Shown: positions 1 through 9,436, counted from the first letter of the stretch. The stretch: DNA of 55,394 bases from Cohnella phaseoli (GCF_003386235.1 NZ_QRDZ01000048.1:1-55394), one strand, 5' to 3'. Notes: generated by a model from the letters alone, not told the origin. Numbers and translations: made by a program.

Positions 1-2
1 TT

Positions 3-21
3 AAAATCCAAACGGATTTTT
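3..21. terminator. short hairpin at window edge
   Basis: AAAATCC (3-9), loop AAAC, GGATTTT (14-20), then one more T. It could be the terminator of a gene left of the window, but the stem is only 7 bp and the T run is short. Confidence 0.25.
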
Positions 22-90
22 GGGGCGGGGGGTCTTTTTTTGTCCAAAATCCGTTACAACGCGCGTTTAAAGGTAGTCCGAATTTTCGTA

Positions 91-192
91 TTAAATCGTA
101 CAAAGCAGCTCGAACCAGGCTTTAATGATGGACGTTTGTTCGAAGAATCGTACAAAGTAGCTCGAACCAGGCTTTAATGATGGACGTTTGTA
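91..192. repeat. tandem repeat, 52-bp period, two copies
   Basis: Two near-identical copies of a unit holding ATCGTACAAAG, CTCGAACCAGGC and GATGGACGTTTGT follow each other; ATCGTA starts at 95 and again at 147, a 52-bp period. 52 is not a multiple of three and no gene covers the block, so it is non-coding. The same family with the same period recurs at 52785-52980. Confidence 0.8.
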
Positions 193-255
193 GGTCGCCG
201 GGAGGTGCATCCCCCTTGCTTTATTTCTCAATGATCTCCAGCTTGCATTCGCATC

Positions 256-1602
256 TTAGACGTCGAATCCATTCTTCCCAATGACATCCTGAATAAAATA
301 GTAGCTGATCTTCGGATGGCGCTCCAGCGTCTCGTAGTTCGTATAGACGATGCCGAAGCGTTTGCGGTAGCCTTCCGCCCACTCGAAGTTGTCGAGCAAA
401 GACCAGGCGAAGTAGCCCTTCAGCGGCACACCGGAACCGATCAAGCGATGACACTGGATAAAATGCTTGCGATAATAGTCGGTACGCTGGACGTCATGCA
501 CGCGGTTGTCAGCGGTCAGTTCGTCCTCGTAACAGGCGCCGTTCTCGGTGATGTAGATCGGCGTATCGCCGTATTCCTCATGCACCCAGCTCAGCACCTT
601 GTACAGTCCGTCCGCATAGACGTTCCAGTCCATATACGTCTTATCGAAGCCGATTTGCACTTCCTCGCAGTCGAACAGACCCTCGCCTTCCTTATAACGT
701 CCGAAGCCGCCGCTGTAGTAGTTGACCCCGATAAAATCGATCTTCTGCGCGATCGTCTCCATATCTCCCGGAAGGATCGGCACCGTCGCCCCTTTGGTTT
801 TGAACCAATCGACCATAAACTGCGGATAGCTGCCTTTGAACGTCGGATCCATAAACCATTCGTTGTTAAACGCGCGGTTGCGGCGAGCTGCCTCGATGTC
901 TTGGGGCGAAGTCGTATACGGCTCAAACCAGTACAAGTTGTGCGTCGTGCCGATTTCTCCCGAAATACCGAGCTCGCGGAACTTCCTGACCGCCTCGCCA
1001 TGCGCGACCATGCAGTGGTGGGCGACGTTGATCGCCAACTGAAGATCACGGTTGCCCGGAGCATGGGCGCCGATATAGTTGGACAGGAACGATACGCACC
1101 ACGTTTCGTTAAACGTAATCCACTGCTTGATCTTGCCGTCGAATGCCTTGAACATGACTTCCGCGTAGTTCACGAACGCGTCGATCGTCTCGCGGTTGTC
1201 CCAGCCGCCTTTGTCCTGCAGCGCCTGCGGCAAATCCCAGTGATACAGCGTGGCGCAAGGCTCGATGCCCGCGGCAAGCAAGGCGTCCACGACCTTCCGG
1301 TAATACTCCAGCCCCTTCTCGTTCACGTCGCCCGTCCCTTGCGGGAAAATGCGGGGCCAGGCGATCGAGAAGCGATACGCCTTCACCCCCAACTTTTTCA
1401 ACAGAGCCACGTCTTCCTCATACCGATGATAGCTGTCGCACGCCACGTCGCCGTTGTCGTCGTTGAACACCTTGCCCGGCGTATGGGAGAACGTGTCCCA
1501 GATCGACAGCCCTCGCCCGTCCTCTTGATATGCGCCCTCGATCTGATAAGAAGCCGTTGCCGTCCCCCAGACGAAATCCTGTGGAAATTGAATGTTGGCC
1601 AT
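256..1602 (-). CDS. GH1 family beta-glucosidase
   Basis: A 448-residue cytoplasmic enzyme of glycoside hydrolase family 1, the usual length for bacterial family members. It would cleave beta-linked gluco- or galactosides brought in by an importer. The N-terminal GTATASYQIEGA and SIWDTF motifs, the acid/base Glu166 in TFNETW (usually TFNEP, here Pro replaced by Thr), the nucleophile Glu353 in ITENGA and the C-terminal SLLDNFEWAEGY block are all present, so it should be active. There is no signal peptide. The ATG follows GGAGGG at normal spacing. A 16-bp palindrome lies about 28 bp upstream of the start, which suggests LacI- or CcpA-type repression. Family certain; exact substrate (cellobioside, mannoside or aryl-glucoside) not decidable from sequence. 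Confidence 0.95.
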   Translation of the reverse strand: MANIQFPQDFVWGTATASYQIEGAYQEDGRGLSIWDTFSHTPGKVFNDDNGDVACDSYHRYEEDVALLKKLGVKAYRFSIAWPRIFPQGTGDVNEKGLEYYRKVVDALLAAGIEPCATLYHWDLPQALQDKGGWDNRETIDAFVNYAEVMFKAFDGKIKQWITFNETWCVSFLSNYIGAHAPGNRDLQLAINVAHHCMVAHGEAVRKFRELGISGEIGTTHNLYWFEPYTTSPQDIEAARRNRAFNNEWFMDPTFKGSYPQFMVDWFKTKGATVPILPGDMETIAQKIDFIGVNYYSGGFGRYKEGEGLFDCEEVQIGFDKTYMDWNVYADGLYKVLSWVHEEYGDTPIYITENGACYEDELTADNRVHDVQRTDYYRKHFIQCHRLIGSGVPLKGYFAWSLLDNFEWAEGYRKRFGIVYTNYETLERHPKISYYFIQDVIGKNGFDV

Positions 1603-1629
1603 AAAAAATCCCTCCGTGCCCGCTTAGAA

Positions 1630-1645
1630 TAGAAAACGTTTTCTA
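1630..1645. promoter_or_regulatory. 16-bp palindromic operator before the GH1 gene
   Basis: TAGAAAACGTTTTCTA is a perfect palindrome with a central CG, the hallmark of LacI-family operators; its core matches 12 of 14 positions of the Gram-positive cre consensus (TGWAANCGNTNWCA). It sits between the lipoprotein stop (1701) and the beta-glucosidase start (1602). Whether CcpA or a local LacI regulator binds it cannot be told from sequence. Confidence 0.6.
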
Positions 1646-1700
1646 AGATGTGATTTCGACGGAGGGGAGAGCAATTCCTGTATGCGATTTTGGCGTGTCT

Positions 1701-2738
1701 TTATTGCTTTTTAGCGGTGGGCAGCTTGGAGACGGCTTCATCCTGCAGCTTGTCGCGAAATTTCTTGACGGCCGGCACGTCCGTCTGCTCTCCGTTTTTG
1801 CCTTTGATGAATACTTGATCCTTAGATTCCGCAAGAATGTCCAGGAACTCCTTGGCGTATTGGCCCGCGATCGTTCCTGAATGAGAAGTTGCCATCCGCT
1901 CGTATTCACTCTTCAGCTCGGGCAGCACGGCGAACGTCTCGTAATCGAAAATCGGCGTATTGTCAAGTCCAATAAAATAAAAGCTCAAGTAGCGGACGTA
2001 GTAGTCCTCTGCTTGTTTTCTCTCGGGGGTGTCCGGAAACGTAACGATGTAGCTCTCGCTCGCCAACACTCTCGTCGCCAGCTCATCCCAGGAAATCACC
2101 AGTCCCGCATCCTTCGCGGACGGCGCATCGGATTCCTTCGCCATCAGCTCCAGGTAAGCTTTCATGGCTACCGAAACTTTATCCCCGAAAGCCGTCAGCT
2201 TGCCGTAATCCACGATGGGAAAATAGTAGCCCTCCGCGGTGTCGATTTTGTAGCCTCCGGCTATCGTATTCTCGACGAGTTGGCGGACGTCATCGTCCTT
2301 CAGCCCTGCGATCGCTTCATCCGTCAGCGGCCAATCCAGCTTGGACAACGCTTGCTGCACCTTTGCATCTTCGAAGCTTTTTTCGGCTTTCGGCAGATCC
2401 TTCTTGTAGAAGGCTTCCAACGCGCGAATCAGCTCATCCGCTTGAGCGGGTTCTAGCGAATCCTGCCCGATCGCTTGTTTGAGCCCGGCGTACAGCTCGT
2501 TGGCCGGTTTACTGGCAAGCGTCATAGCGCGATACTCGCTCACGATCCGCTCGCCCATCTCCTGCGTCGATTCCTCAGGCGCTGCCGAACCTGAAGGTAC
2601 AGGCTCAGTCGCCGTTGGGGACGGCGTCGAGGTCGCGGTAGGCGTATCGGGTGCGTTATTTTTGGTCCCGCATGCGGATAGCGCAATGGACAAAACCAGC
2701 ACAGATGCGGCAAATTTAATTCTTTTGTTCGTACTCAT
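1701..2738 (-). CDS. lipoprotein of unknown function
   Basis: 345 residues. The N-terminus is a lipoprotein signal: KR-rich start, hydrophobic stretch, lipobox LSAC with Cys at about 23, then a Thr/Ser/Pro-rich linker to about residue 55. The rest is a mainly helical, acidic and lysine-rich domain in which I recognise no family. It would be anchored on the outer face of the cell membrane. The start follows GGGAGG at 8 nt. It precedes the GH1 gene on the same strand, separated by 98 bp containing an operator, so co-transcription is possible but not required. A solute-binding role is not supported: it is shorter than and unlike the three binding proteins in this window. Confidence 0.7.
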   Translation of the reverse strand: MSTNKRIKFAASVLVLSIALSACGTKNNAPDTPTATSTPSPTATEPVPSGSAAPEESTQEMGERIVSEYRAMTLASKPANELYAGLKQAIGQDSLEPAQADELIRALEAFYKKDLPKAEKSFEDAKVQQALSKLDWPLTDEAIAGLKDDDVRQLVENTIAGGYKIDTAEGYYFPIVDYGKLTAFGDKVSVAMKAYLELMAKESDAPSAKDAGLVISWDELATRVLASESYIVTFPDTPERKQAEDYYVRYLSFYFIGLDNTPIFDYETFAVLPELKSEYERMATSHSGTIAGQYAKEFLDILAESKDQVFIKGKNGEQTDVPAVKKFRDKLQDEAVSKLPTAKKQ

Positions 2739-2918
2739 GGGTATGACCTCCCGTAAAAATGCAATGTGTCTAGTGGAGCGATTCAGCGGATTTCCGGTCG
2801 CTCTCCTGGTTATTACAACGTTTTAGGGGGCAACGATGTTGCAAAGGATTGGCGAGAGCGGAAGAATGGGCCTATTCTTGCGCCATGATCTCCCTACTAT
2901 TAAACTTGTGAGGCTAAA

Positions 2919-3119
2919 GTGGAAACAGGACGCTCTCCGCGAACCTTAAGCTCACACCATTTTCCCGGGAGGTTCACGCAAAATGCCGGATTCGATCCTC
3001 GCGAGCTGCTTACACAATTGAAACAAACCGGACGAACAGTCGAGGATATACAACTCCGAATTCTCGAGTTAGTTAACCTGGAACGAGCCGCAAGCAAAAG
3101 CGCCTTCGGCGTACCATAG
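2919..3119 (+). other. possible gene remnant or small ORF
   Basis: An open frame of 66 codons from a GTG. Its second half has a heptad-like leucine pattern (ELLTQL, DIQLRILELVNLERAA), and a plus-strand terminator follows at 3228. There is no convincing ribosome site and I recognise no family. It may be the tail of a decayed gene. The rest of the gap 2739-3493 holds only the promoter region of the lipoprotein gene, this frame, two terminators and a diverged repeat. Confidence 0.2.
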
Positions 3120-3227
3120 GCGCTGAAGCAATGCGCATTGCTCAAATTTACTGGGACAGAGTGTTCGACTCGATCCGCTCAGGCAAAGCCTAAACGACTT
3201 GTTAGTCTAAGGCGGAAAAGCCGCGTT

Positions 3228-3249
3228 AAAAGTGCTGCCGCACTTTTTT
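3228..3249 (+). terminator. rho-independent terminator
   Basis: AAAAGTGC (3228-3235), loop TGCC, GCACTTTT (3240-3247) and further T. An 8-bp stem with a T run of six reading on the plus strand. It implies that something is, or once was, transcribed rightward from the 2900-3200 segment. Confidence 0.6.
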
Positions 3250-3261
3250 GGAGGCGAATAA

Positions 3262-3400
3262 GACGGGTTATCCGCTTTAAATCCGCAAAATCGCTTATTC
3301 TGAAAAGATAAGCCCGATTTTCCTTCTTAAATCGCTTGTTTTCGCTCATTTTGGAGAATTACGGTGGATTTTCCGCTTTAATTTTCTGACTCGGTTGGCC
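3262..3400. repeat. diverged tandem repeat, about 50-bp period
   Basis: TCCGCTTTAA at 3271, TCCTTCTTAA at 3321 and TCCGCTTTAA at 3372 head three diverged units of about 50 bp that share AAATCGCTT-like blocks. No reading frame spans the block; it appears to be an extragenic repeat. Confidence 0.45.
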
Positions 3401-3437
3401 GCCCGCACTCAGCGAATTTTATCCTAACTGAATCGTC

Positions 3438-3487
3438 AAAAAAAAGCCTGCGATGCCCCTTTGACCAAGGAGCTATCGCAGGCTTTT
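3438..3487 (-). terminator. terminator of the S-layer-anchored protein gene
   Basis: A 13-bp perfect stem, AAAAGCCTGCGAT (3442-3454) pairing with ATCGCAGGCTTTT (3475-3487), lies 7 bp past the stop codon. On the minus strand it ends in a run of eight T. It closes the GH130/ABC/SLH operon. Confidence 0.9.
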
Positions 3488-3493
3488 CTGCTG

Positions 3494-6400
3494 TTATCGC
3501 AGCTTCGCAATGTCCATTAGTTTCACCAACACGATCGCCGCTTCGGCACGGGTCAGCTTATCGTTAGGGCGAAGACGATTCCGATCGTCGCCTTGCAGCA
3601 ATCCCGCTCCCACGGCTCGGCTCAGGCTGTTCGCGAACAAATCGGGAATGTCGGATTGATCCGCGAAATCCGCCGTCGCCCGGGCCCCCGTCGGCACTTG
3701 GACCGCCGTCTGCTTCAGCGCCCGCATTAACATAGCCGCCAACTCCGCCCTGGTGATCGTCTCCGTCGGAGCGAACCGCTCCTTCGATCTGCCCGAGACG
3801 ATGCCCGCTTCGACCGCTGCCGCAACTTCATTCGCATACCAGCTTCGGGCATCTACGTCGGAGAAGCCAGTCTCCGACACGGAAACGTCGCCGCCCTTAA
3901 TTCCCAAAGCCCTAACCAGCAAGGAGGTCATCTCCGCCCGGCTTACCGCCAAGTTTTTGCCGAAATCGGCTTCCGATATGCCGTTGACGATTCTCCTGGC
4001 CGCCAGTTCGGTGATTGCCGAATAGGCCCAATGAGAAGCCGGAACGTCGCGGAAAGCTCTGACGTATTCCAGCACGCCATAAACGCTAAAGTGATTCAGG
4101 TCCGCAACGACGAGCCCGCCGGGTTCGCTCCGGCCTCCCTCGTACTCCAGACTCCTGCCGTTCAGATAATAAATGCCGGACCAGCCAGGATTCACGTCCC
4201 TCCCGCTCTGCAGAACGATCCGCACGGGCTTGCCGAAGGTTCTAAGCGGCAAAGCTTCCCCGTCGGGCCTAGAGAGCGAGAGCTTCAGTTCGTAGAAATC
4301 GCTTCCCCGCTTCAGCTTCGCGTTAACGGACGAAGCGGCATCCTTCAACATCGCATCCGCGTCTCCATCCGCCAACCGTACGACCTCAAGGTCGAAGGCC
4401 CACTCCTTCATCCCCGCCGTTCTGGCTTGCTCGATCAGATCCGCAGCAAAGTCAGCAGGAAACGTCAGGCCGATCCCCTGCCCCGCGAACTCGATCGGAC
4501 CGGACGCCAGCTCTTCCAAGAGCTTTTGCGGAATTCGAATCTCGTTCGTTCCTTCAGGAATTACGATCCGGGTGCCTCCTCCCTGACGAGGAAGCAGATG
4601 CGCCTTAGTGACTTCAAGCCTTCCGTCCGCGTTCGGCTCGGAAACCGGCGCAGAGCCTCCGCCTCCGCTCCCGCCGGAAGACCCGCTTCCGGAACTCCGG
4701 ATCACTTCGAAGCCGACGCTCGCTTCGCCCGATGCGGTCGATGCTTTCGCACGATAGGCTCCCGGCGCGGTAGCGGCCGGGATGTCGAGCACCGCCGCGA
4801 ATCGGCCATCGGCATCCGTCTTGGCCGACGCACTCCCGCCAAGCGCGGATACCGTTACGTTCTCACCTGCGACAGACGTTCCGCTGCCCGCCTGCGTCAC
4901 CGTCCCCGCAAGCCGCAAGGCGGAGCCCGCGACTATGGCGGCCGTCGGCGAATCCAGCAAGATCGTTTGTCTGCCGTCCACCTGCGCCGCGGCGCCGACC
5001 GCCAGCGTTCCGGATAGACTGTCGCGCAGCGCCTTCGCCGATCCGCCGCCCGGCAACGTATACGTCGCATAAGAGATCGCCGGATACAATATAATCGCAT
5101 CGATATCGGCAGGAACGGACTCATCGGGATTTTCCAGAACCAACGTCGCCACGCCTTGCGCCAGCTCTACCGAATCGATCCGCCGAATCTGCACGACATC
5201 GTTGCCCGTACCCTTGAGAGCTGCCGTCTTCGGTTCAAGCGCGTTAAAGCCGACATTCACCTTGGCGTTCGGATTCGCGATATAGCTCAGCATGACGTCG
5301 TATTTCCCGGCTTCGGGCACCTCGATATCGAAGCTTCTCCGTTGCCCGGAAGGGATCTGTACGTAACTCGACCCGGACAGATCGGTGTTCGAGTACCGGA
5401 TCTCCGGCACGCTCATCCGGTAAAGCTTGCCTTCCGTGACCATCGCGTAGCCTTCATGCGGAGGGTTCTTCGTCGAAACGACATCGAAGCGGATTTCCAG
5501 CTTCGTCGTCCCCTCCGGAATTTTGGCGACCGGCGTCGTCTTCACCGAACTCGATCCGGCATACCACGTACGCGGATGATACTTCATGTCGTTCGCGTCC
5601 GCGACGCGGACTCTGTCTCCGTTAGGCAGTACCGCGTACACCTCGGCCTTCAACGACGTATCGAATTCCACCCTCGCCGCGAATTCCAGCTTGACCGCAT
5701 CCCCGGCTTGGAATCCTCCTGTAGCTCCGCCAACCGGAAGCTCGGTTTTGAGCCAGCTTCCATTAAACAGACGCAGATTGTTATAACCCGTCGCGGCGAC
5801 AAACAACGCCTTCGATCCCGTCCAACCGGGATAAACCTCCCGCTCTCCCGTCAGAGCTTGAACGTCCTCGTAGATTTTCGCTTCGTCCGTCCCCGAGTCC
5901 GCATCCTGCTTAACGAGCGCAGCGTTCGGATCGTTCAGATCGCCGTTCGGGAATACCAATCTTTCGTCCGGAGGGGCCGCTCGTTGGTACAACGCCTCCG
6001 CCTCCAGCGTCAATGCCGGATTGCCCGCCGTCTTGCGGGCGTACAGATAGGCTTCCGCGATCGGATTTTCCAGCACTCGGGCCAAGCCGCGTATGGCTTC
6101 GTCCAGCGATTCGGCTCCGCTGTTGATGTTGACCTCGCTGTCGTAGAAGCCGTCGTACGCATAGCCTTGCGTCTCATTGAACATCGGGAATCCGCGCTCG
6201 TTGTTCCCCGTCCACCACGATGCCGCGATTCCGGCTAGCTCCGCGTATTTCGCTTGGCCCGTTACTTCGTAGAGCGCAAGCAGGTTGTCGACGTAGCTGG
6301 CCGTTCCGTAGTTGATCTGCGGATACGGCTTCTTGTTCGGATGCATCGTCTCCGCTCGGCCGGAGATCAGCAGGTCGGACAGGAAGCTGTCCGCCGCGTG

Positions 6401-8416
6401 CTCGGCCGCTTCGATCCAGGCCGGAACGCCGACGATCCGGCCGGCATAAGCCATCGCCCGAATCTGAACGCTGCCCCACTCGTCCCAATTGTAGATTCCC
6501 GGCATGCCTTCGTAGCGGTGCATGTATCCGCCGTAAGGGTACTCCCGGAAATCCCCGGCCCGAGTGGCCGCGACCGCTTCGCCCAGCTTGCGAACGGATT
6601 CCTGGATCGCGGACTTCGTCGCGGCGTTGTCGGCTACTTTGTCATGCTCCGCCAACGCGTTGATCGCCGCCGATGTGAGCCAGGAATCTCCGTAGAGCAG
6701 CCATTTGGCCGTCCGGATTCCGCTGACATCGCCGTATTGGCCGTAATACGGGTCGGTCATCTCCTTAAGACGTTTCAAGCAAAGCGCAAGACGGTCCTTC
6801 ACCCGGCCGGCCAACGCGGCATCGTCCGCTTGGAGCAGCGGCAAGGCCGTCGCGAACGCTTCGTAAGAGCGTACCGCCCACCAGCTGAAGCTTTTACGCG
6901 AAGAAGCGCTATCCTTCGGCCGAATCGTGCCGTCCGGATCCTGAACGACGAAGTTGTCGAAGTCTCCGTCCTCGTGCTGCATCCACATGAGGAACTCGAG
7001 TCCTCGTTTGATCTTGTCGTAGCTGAGCGCATCGCCGTACAGACCGAAGTGTTCCGCGTAAGCGATGACCGCGCGCGAAACGTCGTCCACCGCGGCGAAG
7101 CCTTCCTGGGGATCGCCTACCCAGGCGTACCCTTTGGAAGGGTCGCTCCGGTCGATCGGCTCGGAATACAGGTGCGTGACCATCATCGGCACGCCGTCGA
7201 TCTCGACATTCTCGTTCATGAAATTAAAGTGCTTCAGGTTCAGATAGAATTCTTCCCCGATGCGAAGACCGAATTTCTTGAAATAAACGAGATCCTTGGC
7301 GGTCAATTGTCCGTCCTCGTCGAAGTCCCCGGCAGAATCGAACGTACCGCCGGCGATGCGTTCTTCGAGCCAAACTCCGTCCGCCTCGTCAACCGTTCCG
7401 TCGCGGTTCAAGTCGTAGACCGAGGCCGCGGATCTTTCCGCCGTTAACGTTAACCCCTTCAACCGGACGGGAACGTTCGTATCGTTGTGAAGCTCGATCC
7501 AGAGCTCCGTCGATGCCGCATCGATCATGCCCTCCGCCGCGATCACCCGGCCTGCGGCCGAGAACCATCGACCGCGCGGAGTCCCGGCGATGTCGTCGAT
7601 ATCTCGAAGCGTGTTGCTTCCGGCGTTTAAGCGAACGAACACACTGTCCGTACGGTTAACCGCCGTCGGGACGAACAGGTTCGCCTTGACGCCGACCTTG
7701 TCTCCGGCTTGCGGCAAAGCCGGCAAGTTGCCGATCGGAAGGCTGCGCCAAGCCGCCGCCCCGGGCTCCAGATAGACGCCGGTGCTTACGGAGACCTTGT
7801 CGTTATACTCCCAGTTGCCGGTCAGCGGCCCGGAGAAATCCCCGTTCGGAACCGCGTACGGCTTGACCCGGTCAGCGGCGTCTATCCCCCACGCTTCGAC
7901 TCGCGTTACCTCGATTGTTCCCGCCGTATCGTTGTGCAGCTCAATCCAGAGCTGATCTTGACCTGGAGGAATCCTGCCGTTTAATTCCTTGGCTTGGGAG
8001 AGCAGTTCGACCGGCGCCTCTCGCGGCACGCCGGCCAGACTGCTCGCCTCCGCCAATTGCCCTCCCGCAACCAATCGCACCGTTACGTTGTCGTCCGTCG
8101 TAACGTCGCTGCTCAGTATCGCATACACCTTTGCGTAGACAGCGTCGCTTACACTAGGCCCATCTGCGTCGTTCGTGACGGATATCGGCTGCCAGACGGC
8201 CGCTCCCGGCTCCAGAATCAACGTCCGCTCGGCCCTGATTTTATCCGTCGCGCCGGGCGAATTGTTGTTGTCCCACCCGGTCAAGCCTTGGCTGAAATCG
8301 CCGTTATTCAGCGCGTATGAAACTTGAATCGTATCCCCCGTCGAAGCGATTGCCGTAGATGTCCATACAGGGATCAAGAGCGTTAAGGATAACAGAAAAG
8401 CCGTAAGCCGCTTCAT
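3494..8416 (-). CDS. S-layer-anchored multidomain glycan-active protein
   Basis: About 1640 residues. Start chosen at the second ATG (8416), 7 nt after GGAGG; the first ATG (8422) is too close. Order: signal peptide (1-26, cleavage after AIAS); two related jelly-roll, CBM-like modules (about 30-180 and 190-330); a dockerin-like pair of Ca loops (335-383: DLNRDGTVDEAD and DFDEDGQLTAKD); an aromatic-rich helical domain (about 385-790) suggestive of an (alpha/alpha)6 toroid; another beta module (800-980); a CBM6/35-like module (about 1030-1115); an Ig-like domain; a Ser/Gly linker; three SLH repeats (from about 1453, with SRAE, TRAE and TRAE) that attach it to cell-wall polymer. Last gene of the operon. 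Probably a polysaccharide lyase or hydrolase releasing oligosaccharides for the adjacent importer; family of the catalytic domain not recognised. Confidence 0.85.
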   Translation of the reverse strand: MKRLTAFLLSLTLLIPVWTSTAIASTGDTIQVSYALNNGDFSQGLTGWDNNNSPGATDKIRAERTLILEPGAAVWQPISVTNDADGPSVSDAVYAKVYAILSSDVTTDDNVTVRLVAGGQLAEASSLAGVPREAPVELLSQAKELNGRIPPGQDQLWIELHNDTAGTIEVTRVEAWGIDAADRVKPYAVPNGDFSGPLTGNWEYNDKVSVSTGVYLEPGAAAWRSLPIGNLPALPQAGDKVGVKANLFVPTAVNRTDSVFVRLNAGSNTLRDIDDIAGTPRGRWFSAAGRVIAAEGMIDAASTELWIELHNDTNVPVRLKGLTLTAERSAASVYDLNRDGTVDEADGVWLEERIAGGTFDSAGDFDEDGQLTAKDLVYFKKFGLRIGEEFYLNLKHFNFMNENVEIDGVPMMVTHLYSEPIDRSDPSKGYAWVGDPQEGFAAVDDVSRAVIAYAEHFGLYGDALSYDKIKRGLEFLMWMQHEDGDFDNFVVQDPDGTIRPKDSASSRKSFSWWAVRSYEAFATALPLLQADDAALAGRVKDRLALCLKRLKEMTDPYYGQYGDVSGIRTAKWLLYGDSWLTSAAINALAEHDKVADNAATKSAIQESVRKLGEAVAATRAGDFREYPYGGYMHRYEGMPGIYNWDEWGSVQIRAMAYAGRIVGVPAWIEAAEHAADSFLSDLLISGRAETMHPNKKPYPQINYGTASYVDNLLALYEVTGQAKYAELAGIAASWWTGNNERGFPMFNETQGYAYDGFYDSEVNINSGAESLDEAIRGLARVLENPIAEAYLYARKTAGNPALTLEAEALYQRAAPPDERLVFPNGDLNDPNAALVKQDADSGTDEAKIYEDVQALTGEREVYPGWTGSKALFVAATGYNNLRLFNGSWLKTELPVGGATGGFQAGDAVKLEFAARVEFDTSLKAEVYAVLPNGDRVRVADANDMKYHPRTWYAGSSSVKTTPVAKIPEGTTKLEIRFDVVSTKNPPHEGYAMVTEGKLYRMSVPEIRYSNTDLSGSSYVQIPSGQRRSFDIEVPEAGKYDVMLSYIANPNAKVNVGFNALEPKTAALKGTGNDVVQIRRIDSVELAQGVATLVLENPDESVPADIDAIILYPAISYATYTLPGGGSAKALRDSLSGTLAVGAAAQVDGRQTILLDSPTAAIVAGSALRLAGTVTQAGSGTSVAGENVTVSALGGSASAKTDADGRFAAVLDIPAATAPGAYRAKASTASGEASVGFEVIRSSGSGSSGGSGGGGSAPVSEPNADGRLEVTKAHLLPRQGGGTRIVIPEGTNEIRIPQKLLEELASGPIEFAGQGIGLTFPADFAADLIEQARTAGMKEWAFDLEVVRLADGDADAMLKDAASSVNAKLKRGSDFYELKLSLSRPDGEALPLRTFGKPVRIVLQSGRDVNPGWSGIYYLNGRSLEYEGGRSEPGGLVVADLNHFSVYGVLEYVRAFRDVPASHWAYSAITELAARRIVNGISEADFGKNLAVSRAEMTSLLVRALGIKGGDVSVSETGFSDVDARSWYANEVAAAVEAGIVSGRSKERFAPTETITRAELAAMLMRALKQTAVQVPTGARATADFADQSDIPDLFANSLSRAVGAGLLQGDDRNRLRPNDKLTRAEAAIVLVKLMDIAKLR

Positions 8417-8472
8417 GATCATCCCTCCCCATAGTCATGCGACGATTGTTTCTACGATAGCGATCGTTTGCG

Positions 8473-9420
8473 TTAATGCTCGTATTCCAGGAACGGGTCC
8501 TCGATCTCGATGCGGTAAGCTTCGGCGTCGCTCGCCCCGACGTACAGGTCGGCGAAACCTCCGGCTTTTCGCACGAGCCCGCCGCTGAAGACAACGTCTT
8601 GCAGATCCGGCCGCTTGGTTTCGCCCGGAGGGAAGCTGCCGCGCGACGCGATGATTTTCATCCGCGTGGCTTCGCCGCTTGCCGGGTCGACGGCGAACGT
8701 CATCGCCCGGTACCGTCTATCGCCTCCGTCGAACTCGGCGACGTGTCCGAGCACGCCGATCCAACCGTTCGAGAGCAGATGAGCCTCGTTGGCCCCGCCC
8801 CACTCCAGCGGAGAAAACTGTTCGTAGAAAGGCTGTGCGTCCGCGATCAGCTCGGTCGACACTTCCTCCAGCGAGCCGGCTTTCGCGAAGCCGATGACGC
8901 TGCCCGGCCCCCCGCCGAGCAAACCGCCAGGCCTGGAGAATACGCCGATCTCGCCGCTTGCGAGCTCGATCAGCCGGACATCCTTCATCCGTGCCGGCCC
9001 CGTCAGGAACGGCCGCAGGCTGCGAACGTCGCTCCCCCGATAGAAGCGGGTCTCCCAGGAGACGATTCGCTCCGGTTCGAGAGGATCGGCGATGACGGCG
9101 ACTCCGCCGAAGATCAGTTCCCCATTAATCCTCGTATAGAAAGGGTCCTGAAGCTCGTAGACGGGGTAATCGGGATGCGGAGTCCAGACGTCGTCTTGCC
9201 GCCGGAAGAAAAGAACGTTCGACCTTTCGGTCTCCCGTCCTTCCACCCGGCCCGCCAGGATGACGTCTCCGCCATCCTTGAACGGCGCCGTAATGTTGTA
9301 GACGTCGCGGTCCCCTACACCTTCGAATACGAGCCGCCGCGCCGAGCGTCCCCCGTTTTTCCCGGAGAACTCTTGCATCAACTCCGCGCAGCTTTGAAAT
9401 CCGGAACGTTGTATCAGCAT
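8473..9420 (-). CDS. DUF1861-like five-bladed propeller protein
   Basis: 315 residues, no signal peptide, so cytoplasmic. The repeating pattern of an acidic residue near a strand start (DVYNITAPF, QDPFYTR, MKDVRLIEL, GGANEAHLL, RPDLQDVVFSGG) and the length fit the DUF1861 group, related to the GH43/GH130 beta-propeller enzymes. That group is tied by genome context to mannoside and other oligosaccharide use; no residue here proves activity. It lies between the binding-protein gene (16 bp away) and the SLH-protein gene, inside the operon headed by GH130, so a role on the same imported oligosaccharide is likely. Start ATG preceded by AAGGAG about 11 nt upstream. Family assignment is from memory of the motif pattern. 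Confidence 0.65.
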   Translation of the reverse strand: MLIQRSGFQSCAELMQEFSGKNGGRSARRLVFEGVGDRDVYNITAPFKDGGDVILAGRVEGRETERSNVLFFRRQDDVWTPHPDYPVYELQDPFYTRINGELIFGGVAVIADPLEPERIVSWETRFYRGSDVRSLRPFLTGPARMKDVRLIELASGEIGVFSRPGGLLGGGPGSVIGFAKAGSLEEVSTELIADAQPFYEQFSPLEWGGANEAHLLSNGWIGVLGHVAEFDGGDRRYRAMTFAVDPASGEATRMKIIASRGSFPPGETKRPDLQDVVFSGGLVRKAGGFADLYVGASDAEAYRIEIEDPFLEYEH

Positions 9421-9436
9421 ATCGGTCTCTTGCTCC

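Noticed and set aside
316..1632. Long open frame on the plus strand opposite the GH1 gene
   Set aside because: Arg/Val/His-rich translation with no family likeness, an antisense shadow of a GC-rich real gene. Similar shadows at 4031-5017, 5156-6238, 6254-7447, 8476-9570, 9851-11002, 33312-34448 and 43003-44223 were dropped for the same reason.
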